Shown: piece by piece, positions 11,441-20,444 of the stretch
Layout: each line of letters starts with the position of its first letter
How positions within the stretch are numbered: position 1 is the first letter of the stretch
Source of the DNA: Folioceros fuciformis
Lineage: Eukaryota > Anthocerotophyta > Anthocerotopsida > Anthocerotales
DNA: 33,557 bases
Direction of reading: 5' to 3'
NCBI GenBank assembly: GCA_049999805.1
Contig: JBNGIO010001516.1
Location: 1-33,557, forward strand
Notes under the pieces: generated by a model
Seen by the model: only the letters and a program-made list of their open reading frames with translations
Database searches by the model: none
What the model was told of the DNA's origin: nothing
Position numbers and translations under genes: made by a program

Positions 11441-11510
11441 ATGGAGCTTAGCCTACTTCTATTCTGGTTCAGGGCATGGGTACGTAAAGACATGGAGCTT
11501 AGCCTAGTTC
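11441..11510. repeat. 19-base direct repeat, 51 bases apart
   Basis: ATGGAGCTTAGCCTACTTC at 11441-11459 recurs at 11492-11510 with one substitution. Each copy is preceded at a short distance by GGGTAC. It looks like a remnant of an approximately 51-base duplication. Confidence 0.8.
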
Positions 11511-11978
11511 CGGTACAGAAGATAGGCCATGGGCCGTGCTCCGAGTGGCCCCCTCCATGGGCGGGGAGCCTGTGAAGCGCTCTGGGAATTCAATCAAGCA
11601 GGGGGAGCGGAATCTGGGGTGCTCGATCCCTCCCGACTCCCCCCAGTCTTCGTCCCAGTTGTCGTCCAAGTCCCCGCACATGTGGTGCACCTCGAGGCGC
11701 AGTGGTGCGTCCTGGAAAGCCCTTCAGCTTTTTCTTTTGGGGACTTGGACAGGCCCTGGCGCCCCGATGCCCTGCCCATGTTCTCGGCCTGCTGCATGCG
11801 CTTTTGCGCAGGGCGCGGCGTCACAACACGCGTCCGAGCTTGCATTCCTAAATAATCACAGCTCTGCCACTGCGTCGACGCGTCTTTCGTCCTCGCACCA
11901 CCACGCAACGGCCCAGCAAGACTAGTCCACGACTATGCTACGCCATCGTGCCATGAGACGAGATAACAAGAGACGTAT

Positions 11979-12022
11979 TCCGGATCCTTGCCTTGCTGCA
12001 TCCGGATCCTTGCCTTGCTGCA
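11979..12022. repeat. Perfect 22-base tandem duplication
   Basis: The 22-base unit starting TCCGGATCCTTGCC and ending GCTGCA occurs twice without mismatch (11979-12000 and 12001-12022). A shorter degenerate third copy begins TCCGCATC at 12023. Exact identity implies a recent slippage event. Confidence 0.95.
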
Positions 12023-12574
12023 TCCGCATCGCATTGCACCTTCCCTGCTTAACAGATTGACATGAACCACAAATATCAAGAGGAGCAACGGGCGATGGGA
12101 GATGGCTGACGGCTGACGGGCGTGGCACCCTTCTCTGCTTCGATCATACGGGCCTACGAACAATGCTTCCAGACCCGGGGACTGAGCTATGCACGCGTCC
12201 TTTCTTTTATTCACCCCGTTCCATGACATAACTTAGTGAAGGGAACACGCTTCTCCCACTCTCTTCCCTCAGAATTCCCTGACTAACACATTGGGCCACA
12301 ACTGGGGCAGGGCAACGTTTTTAATTCGTGTTTATTGCCCCATTCTTTTTTTCCCCTGCTCGTCACCGGAGGACACGACCTCACTGCAGACGTCCAACAC
12401 GCATGGCCAACGTCGATGCGCACAACCTTCCTTCCCAGCCTCCGTTCGTCGTCTCCAAATTCCAACCGGGCCCAGCGCCTATTAATAAGGCGGGCAGGCA
12501 GGTGTTGCAAAACCAGACCCGGCATCAAACGGGGATCGGATCCGGGTGACAGAAACCTGGTGCAGGCACCGGCC

Positions 12575-12688
12575 ATGGCCACCAATTACAACTCCTACGC
12601 CTCCCTTCCGCAGACCAGCTTTTCGGCTGCAACCCTTAGGGGCTCTTCCTGGCCGTTGGGCACCCATGTCCCATGTGCGTTACGGTGA
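12575..12688 (+). CDS. Candidate short ORF or orphan first exon with transit-peptide character
   Basis: A 37-codon ORF starts in an ideal context (GCCATGG) and is rich in Ser, Thr and Ala with basic residues and almost no acidic ones, starting MATNYNSYASLPQTSF. That composition resembles a plastid transit peptide. A TATA-like TATTAATAA lies at 12480-12488, about 90 bases upstream. A GTGCGT sequence at 12675-12680 could be a splice donor. I find no matching downstream exon before the convergent gene at 13330. It may therefore be a duplicated promoter plus first exon, or simply chance. No function is assigned. Confidence 0.25.
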   Translation: MATNYNSYASLPQTSFSAATLRGSSWPLGTHVPCALR

Positions 12689-13329
12689 CGCGTACATTGC
12701 ATCGGTCGATAGATGTGAAATTGGGCGGAGCAGGCCCGACACATGTGCAGGCGGGTCGAGTACAAGTCACTGTGCTCGCTCACTAATCGACCGAGAGTTA
12801 GCAGACAGGTGAAGATGGGATGTGTACCCTGACTTAGGCATCGGGCAATCGGACTTTCTCCCTGCTGCCGACACATAGCATCCACACAAAATTTGTGTGC
12901 ATAACGCGGGTGCTGGTCAAAGATGACGGGAAGGGAAGGCATGCACGTCGTCTGCAGCCTGGCGTGCCTGACCTGACACAGCACTCCGTGTTGCACGCGA
13001 CATGGGTACGTAGACTCCCTGCCTCCACTTGCTGTCCGACGCAACCAGAGTACAAAGCTGAGCAGTTTGCTTGCCCCGAAACCACGTCACTAGTAACGCC
13101 GCCTGGTACCAGTTTACCAGGATGTGAGAACAAGGACGCAACGAGGGAAGGAAGGCAGGGAAGGAAGGAAGAAATGTCTGCTGCTAGAACCTCCTACAGA
13201 AGCTTCGGGGAGTGTGTTCATGTGTGAGGGCAAGACCGGAACTCGTTACCGGCCAAGGAAGGAACACTGATCTGGGGTTCTAGAACACGGCAGTGCAACA
13301 GGTATCCAGGTCCAGCCTTTGTCCCCTCC

Positions 13330-16300
13330 TCACCCGAGCTCCAGGCTGGCCGCGTCGTCTTGCTTCACCACCACGTCAACCAGGTCGAAGCTCTGTGCGA
13401 TGTCACTGTAAGCTTGGCACACAATGAGAACGGTGCCTTGTGGCAGGTCTCGCAGCGCCGAAATCACTCTCGCTTTGCCCTCCCCGTCCAGATGCTGCAG
13501 TCAAGTGCAGTGCGGTTGCCCGACATCAGAGAGATGGCATGACTTGTAAAAGGCGTTCAACTTCACTTTACCAGAAAGATGGTTCAACTTGATATGCGTA
13601 TCACGTCATGAATGACAGCTGCTTCTTACCTGCAGCACCTCGTCCAGAACCAGAAGATCACAGTGCAGGCCGCCTCTCTCGGCTGCAAGCTCAGCGTACC
13701 CCAAGGCCAGTGCCAGTGCCTGCAATCGACCACCATGAGCTTGATCAACATCCACATTAATAACGAACACACATGGACTAGGTGAAAAACAGGCCAAGGA
13801 CATGTGCCCCTCACCAGCCTGCGACGCTCACCCCCGCTCAGCTGGCGGAGGGCACGTTCCTCGGTCGTACCGTCCGCCAAACGGACAGCAGCTATCTTCT
13901 CGATGCTCTCCACACTAGTCTTGGTTGATTTCCGTTCCCTGGTAGGTTTCAACAAAAGGTCCAATGCCCCTCCGGAGAAAGCATGTGCGAAACGAGCTGT
14001 CCGTTCTTGGAGCTCGGCCAATGCACTTTCCAACACGTAGCTCTGCAGCACGGAGAAAGATGCTTCATGTGTGTGAGCCCCATGTGAACAAAAGCACCAA
14101 GATAGTAGGTACCGAGGCACTGGAAGATCCTAGTACCTGGATACCGCTGTGGCCAAATGCTGCATCTATTTCCTTCAGCCATAGGGCGGATTGCTTTGCT
14201 TGCTCCAGGGAGGCCACCTTCTCCTGCAGTTCCCTATCCACTCGACTTTGGTACTCGGAGAGGGACTTGTACTCTGCTGCATAAAGGTTTTTCTCGGTCC
14301 TTGCCACATCCAGGGTCCGCTGGACATCCTGCAACCTCCTGGTGCAAACCCTTGCATCAGCCACTTTTCCGTTAAGCTCCACCACCAGTTGTCGCAGTTG
14401 TTCCAGTTTTGGTTCAAGGGAGTCATCGAAAGCAAGAGCTTGATTTTGGCTTTCTCTACGATCTGTATCCGCAGATTGAGAGTGCAGTTCGGGGGACACG
14501 TCCTTCAGTTCACGTGAGATGAAGCTGCAAGCTTCCTCCACACAAACTTTCGCGGATGCAACGGCCTCCCAAGTTCTGTTCACCTGACGACACAGTCAAT
14601 TCAAAGTATGAGCAATACGGATTGTAAGAAGACTGTCGCGTAAAGCCTTCTCAATCCACAAACTTACCCGAGCAAGAACCTTATTAGACTTCTCCTTCTG
14701 CCAAGCACGTGCGCTCTCTTGCTGTCGGCTCTCTTCCATCGTTGCTGCAGTCAAAGAGAGAATTTTTTGTGCCTTCTCCAATCTTGCCTGGAAATGTGTA
14801 GGTCTGTCAGTCACAGCATTTCGACGACTTACCTCAGCCACTGTCCAACAGATAATACAAACATGAAAAGGTTTGCGACACTCACAGCTTCCAGATTCAC
14901 TATCCTCTGCCGCAGGGCAGTGATGTCCTTCGATAGGCGTGATACGTGCTCAGAAATATGACTCTCAGAAATATCCTGGTGACAGTGGTCACAGAACAAT
15001 GTGTTCGACGTGCTCTCCTGGAACTTCTTCAGCGTATTCGCCCTCTGACTTACAGCATCTAGTGCGAGTTTGTACTGAAACATTCAGAGTCATGTCCATT
15101 CAGACACATCCAGGCGATTGCTTGCATCGCAGCAGTGCATCCAAGACTCCTAGCCCGTCCACCCCTACAACAGGGGTGAGGGGTGGAAATGCTGACCTCT
15201 ACGTCGATCTCTGCTTGCTGTCTCACAAGTGAATCACGTTCCTCTGACCGAATGCTAAGGGAAGTACCACTGAGTTCTTGTGGAGGAACTGAATCAGAGA
15301 CCAATAACTGCTCCAGAGAAATTGCAAAAGAATCCCACTCCCTTGCAGAATCTTGCACCATCTGCAAACAGCGAGTGCACTCTGCTGATGCTCTTCTCAG
15401 CTCCACTTGAGCCAGAAGAAGTTCAGATTCCATACGAGACAATTTTCTGGTCCTGGAAACATGAAGCAGAGAGTTGTGACCAAACCATGCACATCACTGG
15501 TGCTCCTTCAAACACTGTATCACCGAAACACTTGGCTATTTCCAAACGCCTCCTCTCATATGCATCACAGGAGAATAGATGGAACTACTTACTGTGATTG
15601 CTCCCAATCATGCACACGTTGATACGAAAGCTTCACCTACAGGTTGGACAGCTCAAGACACAGCTGAGGTAAGCAAGAATTCCGTTTTGGTCAATACTTG
15701 CAGGTACTTGATATCCCTTTTTTATGTCCAATTCTTCGTGTCCGAGTAGAAAGAGCAAAATCGTGTAAAATTCCTCTCCTGCACCTGATCTGAGAGCTGC
15801 ATGTTTTGTTCGGATAATTGGGCAGCCGCTCCTCCCATGTTCTCTACTTGATCTCGCACTTGCCTAAGGTCTGTGGAGCTTTTCTCCTTTGCTGCAAACC
15901 AAATTTCCATCAAGACTACTCTGCTGAGCTCCTCCTGCAGAACCAACTCTGCCATGAGAGACCTATACTTCATGACCTAAAAGCATAGAAACCTTGGCTA
16001 CATCTTACCTTGAAAGTTTTATCGTTAGCTTCAAGCAATCCACCAACCCCATACTGCCCATGAAAAACGGCTCGGTGCAATAGAGTCGTATTTCTGTCAG
16101 AAAACATGATTAGTAAGAAGGTAAGTGCCGTGCCAGTACAAAGCAGGGGCATTGGCAAGAATGATTGACGGATAACACTTACAAGGATGCGTCTATTCGT
16201 TCTTGAGTCATCTTAATCTCCTGGCATGTTTGATCCTCTTCATCCAAAATAAATCTCAGCGATTTCCGACTGAACCAGCATGTACGCTGCTGGTAAGCAA

Positions 16301-18874
16301 TGTCGAACACCGACCATCACAGAAAGGAACAGCAATCCTGTGTGACATTACCTGCCTGTCGTCCGCTCAATTATAAAAGGCTTCTCATTGACTGTGCCCT
16401 CCACCTGGACTCGAGCTCGTTTCGCCTTGTAATGGACAACGTCGGATGATGTTAAGCCTTTCGCTGAGTCTGGTCGTGGATCTGTTGAACCTGAAATACA
16501 AGTTACAGCATACCTGACATTAGTGACGGATCTTAAGGGAAAGCAACTGCTGGGACACAAGAGCAGATTTACCTGTGATCGCCCACAGGGGAGCCATTAC
16601 AAGGGTAGTCTTCCCAGCACCATTACTATCAGCTCCATAGGAATCTGAGTTTCTTCCAGAAACAACCCGTATTCCCCGCTGTGCAAGTGGATATGTCACA
16701 GGATCCAAGAAGGGGCCAAATCCCTCCAGCTCAACAGACTTCAACACCAGAGAAACTACAATTGAACAAAGCTTCAGTAAGGGAACACAACAGACAGGGA
16801 CGCAAAATCACGACAGCTTTCTGGAGCCGTTGTGAAAACCTTGAGGCCTCTGAATGGCATTAGCAGGCAACGGCAACGAATGGAGGATCTCTATAGCCAT
16901 TTTCGTGGCCCCAGTACTCATGTTCACACTCTTTGCAAAAAGTCTGAACAGTTCAAACGCATTCTGCAAGGTCAACAAATGACGTAAACACCCAAGCTGA
17001 AAAATAATAGATTCCTAGAGAGCAACGTTCACCATAACGAAATCAGCCACCTCTACTGACCAGGTCCTCAGCATTCTCAATGCGGGGCCTCGGAGCAATG
17101 CTCGGAAACACAATGTCAATATGCACTCCTTCACGCTTAAGCTTAGTCTGTTCCAAAAGCCAGGTGAACCTCAGTGAAACCTACCACTGCATGGGGCACA
17201 TAATACCCCGAGATGTCCGTATGCAACCATGATACAAAGAAATTCGAACAAGGCCATACAAAACAGGCTACCAAGAGTTTTTTGGAAGCGTTTGACAGTG
17301 TCTCCGTCGGCACGAGCCAGCGTACACGGTCACCTTTCCGGAGAGATTGTATGGCATCTGTGTCTAGCATTTCATTTTCATACACATAATGGCGTGGCCC
17401 AATGTCAATGGGGATCTCACCAACTTTCTGCAGGATCAGGAAATTCACGATGGTCAAAGACGTCCATAGCTTGCACGTGAACATGGTTAAACAAGAAAAA
17501 GGAGTTGCAAGATCCCGTCCAATAATGCTTACTCACTTCCCACTGATGATTAAGAAGCAAAAGCCTCTTTGCCTGTCCAGTTTCGCTGGCAGAAACCTGA
17601 TAGGGCGAGCCAACGTACTCAACCTGACTGCCCTTGACAACATGCGGCTTATGGTAGTGGCCCGTAAACACTGACAGATGTGAAGGGAAAATGGATGGAT
17701 CAATGCCATCGCTTGCCTGCCGTTGCTCATTCATGTAAGCCCCAACCTGATGCAGCTCACGCCTGTTCCTGGTTAGTCATTTCAGCAACCAAGTGAAAAC
17801 GATGTAACTAACACATGAGAACGTACCACGTCAAGGTGGGCGAAGATGACCCTTGTGTCAGAATGGCTTGCCACAGCATCCTTGATAACATCTGGCTCCC
17901 GTCGAAAGGGTAGCCACAATGCTCCCAAGTACTGAGTGGGCTCTGATATGACTTTAATAAAATAATTTGTAGCTTCCAGCACACTGAGAGCATGAATCTC
18001 CCCGCCATGATTGACCTGCAGAGTGTACGTATAAAACTTGATACGCTCATGGTAGTGAGCTGTGACTGGGCATCTTCAGAGGGTGCTACGAGAAAGACCT
18101 GGTCATGGTTGCCCGGTATGAAAATTGTTGGACAGGACCATGTCTGCAGCTCAGAAACGGCTAAGTTCAACAGCTCGACTGGGAGAGCTCCTCTCGTATG
18201 CCAAAAGTCTCCTAAAAATATTATCCCTGCATTCCTGGACAGCACAAAAAAGTACAGTTGAGAGCTTGAGCAAAAGAAGAGAGCAGCCTCTGACATGCTG
18301 TGTCCACAGGGAGGAGGGAAAAAACGTCAGACCTTGCAGATGCCTCGGCATGCACAGTTTGAAGCACTTCCAAGCAGATGTCAGCAGTTCTCCTGCTCAA
18401 GTGCAGGTCCGAGAAAACCACCCATGTCTTCACCTCTGCCCATATATCGGCATCTGTGAGCAGTCCCTGAAGCAAAAGACAGATGTTGGTCAACATTCGC
18501 TCTCAACAAACGGGTCCCATTCTTCACCGACGGACCTTCAAACACTCTACCTTCAACCTTTGTGCTGTAGATGCAAAAGGCGACAAGTTCGGATTCACAA
18601 ACTCGTCAGGCACCACCGTGTTCTGTTGTGCTTTCAACCCTCGGAGTAGGCTCTCCTGAAAATGCAAACTTGCCGCAACGCAGCGAAGCAGCCTCTGGCC
18701 TTCTCCCCTCTTCCTTAACAGCCTGTGCTCGAGATCATGTCCATACGTCAGCTGAGCCAAACCTTGCACCCTCCAGTGAACCAGCCTCGCGCAATGGCAC
18801 CTCAAACCGACGTCTTTGCACCTCACAAGAACAGAGGAAGGCAAGCGCAGAACTCCAGGCCCTGAGAGCACCAT
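13330..18874 (-). CDS. Fused SbcD-SbcC (Mre11-Rad50-like) nuclease-ATPase, 21 exons
   Basis: A single 1210-residue model joins a metallophosphoesterase to a Rad50/SbcC ATPase, as expected for ATP-controlled cutting of DNA ends or hairpins. Exons: 18874-18536, 18466-18333, 18234-18099, 18015-17827, 17746-17537, 17427-17272, 17180-17061, 16963-16840, 16755-16573, 16490-16352, 16269-16183, 16093-16009, 15976-15785, 15636-15593, 15452-15197, 15074-14886, 14787-14668, 14583-14137, 14042-13815, 13719-13630, 13494-13330. All junctions are GT-AG and in phase. Nuclease motifs are SDLHL (D133, H135), GDFWH (166-170), GNHD (199-202), FAHLD (H263) and GHYH (H296, H298). The ATPase has a P-loop NGAGKTT (514-520), coiled coils, zinc hook CDHC (826-829), AFGHSGIQ, signature LSGGE (1118-1122) and Walker B LLVLDE (1148-1153). 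The start is the only ATG after an in-frame TGA (18973-18971). The basic N-terminus (MVLSGPGVLRLPSSVLVRC) suggests plastid or mitochondrial import. Confidence 0.88.
14982..14993 (-). other. Codons of the zinc-hook CxxC (C826-D-H-C829)
   Basis: In Rad50 and SbcC a CxxC at the tip of the coiled-coil arm pairs with a second subunit around a zinc ion and so dimerises the complex. Here CDHC sits between two helical arms of roughly 200 residues each. The arms are much shorter than in eukaryotic Rad50. The hook distinguishes this protein from SMC cohesins and condensins, which have a globular hinge at this place. Confidence 0.75.
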
Positions 18875-20351
18875 AACTAGGAAACAGCCTGGGCCAAGGT
18901 CCTCATCGCAGAAGCAGCTCCCCCGCCAATCCACAGCCCAAGCTGCATTCGCACCGTGGTCCTCGTATGTTCATGGGCACTTCAGCTCAGTCCTCGCATC
19001 AAAGAACTGGACCCTTCACGAGAGTGCAAGAAGATTAAGGACTGTTCAAATTCTTTAAAAGATCAGGGAAAAACCGATTAATTTTCGCCCTTTGAACTGA
19101 GGGGAGGACAATTTAGCGGGAGGCCACTGTGGACAGTACACATATACCTGCTGCCTTATTCATGGTCAGCAAGAGGTGATGGGATCAAGCACATGGAGGC
19201 AACAAAGCCATGGCACTGACTCCTTCCATGATACATCCTAATGGGGTCGGTTTGCTCATGGTTCCCACCAGCACCACTGAATCCCAATTCATGTCTCTCA
19301 TCCAGCCCTTGAATCCAGCTCCGAACTTATTTAGTTGGCCCTGGACAGTCGGCCAAGTACATCCAAGGGCACAGAATGCAATTGGAGCCATTGTTCGTCC
19401 TGGCACCCGACTTTTCGAGCTCTGAAGTATCCCGGTGACGACCTGCCCAACAAGTGACGATGGCGGCAGCTGCCGTCCCAAGCAGGGAGTGCGGTCGAAG
19501 GGCTTGCAGTATCTGCTATGGTTTTGAGAGGTTGCCACCTCGTCGTGTAGGGCACTTGTGGCTAGCGAGATGGCATTTCAGGTGCAGGAGAATTGATTAA
19601 CCATGGCGACCTGTCATAGATCTGCATTTAGAGAGAGAATTGGTGAACAATGGTGTGGGCTGGAGCGGCGTGAGGAGGAGGGCCCGCCTTGCTTTCCCCG
19701 ACGCCAGCTGCAAATGCTATTCAGCTGGCAAGAACGGGCTGTCTTTCACCAGAAGTAGCTTCAAGGCTTGGCTTGATGGGAGAGCCCATGAGCTAAGCAT
19801 GTTCGACTTAGGATTGAAGCAACCGAGCAGAATGTTTTCAAAAGCCCAGAAACCAATTGAACTTCATCATTCTAAGCGAAAATCGGGTTTCCTGTCACAA
19901 GAGTACCTCATTTCCATGTAAGGGGAGATGTTCATTGAGCATTGGCAATGAGCAAAACTGCAAAAGCCTTATGTTAGATGGAAATATATCCTTCCATCTT
20001 ACAACAGTTGGTTTGTGGGCAAAGAGGCAGAATACAAGCTTTGCTCCCTCGCAAAGGTGCTATGTGGAACATCTTAGCTAGAGATGCAAGGAACACATGT
20101 GTAAAGGAAAATGTAACGGCACTTTCTCTACAGGCATATAATATTCACAATAGCGCAAAAGAAGACCTTAGAGACAAAGAGACAACGTTGCCTTCGGTAA
20201 GTGGATCAGCTTCGTTTTGTAAATAGAAGAAAGATCGAAGAATGCACGCACTTTTGATTGTTCATTTTTGTTAATATGGTGGTTACTTGGCAAAACCTGG
20301 TAAAAAATGGTGAGACGAGATAATAATGATAAATACCATGATATAATTATT
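18875..20351. other. Intergenic: SbcD-SbcC-like gene promoter side and ABCG 3' flank
   Basis: No gene is recognised with confidence. The stretch next to 18874 should hold the leader of the SbcD-SbcC-like gene. On the minus strand it carries several upstream ATGs. One opens a 23-codon ORF (18947-18877) whose TAG lies two bases before the main ATG. Open frames at 19185-19538 (minus) and 19640-19921 (plus) show no domain. The right part (20280-20400) is AT-rich and contains the ABCG polyadenylation signals. Confidence 0.45.
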
Positions 20352-20363
20352 TTTATTTTTATT
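20352..20363 (-). terminator. Tandem AATAAA polyadenylation signals of the ABCG gene
   Basis: On the minus strand two back-to-back AATAAA hexamers lie at 20363-20358 and 20357-20352. They are about 82-93 bases downstream of the ABCG stop codon at 20445, within an AT-rich stretch. Position and strand fit the 3' end of the transporter transcript. Confidence 0.6.
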
Positions 20364-20444
20364 ACATAAAATATTTAAAAATCAACTTTAGTTGAATTGA
20401 GTTCAGCAAAATTCTGGTGAAAAGGAAAGGGCTAAATAAACTAG

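Larger units (their letters stand above)
9416..13329. other. Long intergenic region between DNAAF11 and the SbcD-SbcC-like gene
   Basis: I find no complete gene in these 3.9 kb. The left edge should contain the DNAAF11 promoter, with ACGTGG at 9433-9438. The right edge should hold the 3' UTR of the SbcD-SbcC-like gene, including GAAGG-rich purine tracts at about 13140-13170. The middle is GC-rich with many overlapping open frames on both strands, the longest being 217 codons on the minus strand at 9649-10302. None carries a recognisable domain. Short direct repeats and one first-exon-like ORF are listed separately. Confidence 0.5.

Noticed and set aside
13330-16755. SMC-family cohesin or condensin subunit
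   Set aside because: The protein has a CxxC zinc hook, not a hinge domain, and is joined in frame to a metallophosphoesterase, both typical of Rad50/SbcC.
13330-18874. Two adjacent genes (SbcD-like and SbcC-like) instead of one fusion
   Set aside because: No stop, promoter or polyadenylation signal separates the halves. The junction exon is in phase on both sides and no ATG begins the ATPase part (it opens within GTG-TTG-AAG). cDNA could still overturn this.
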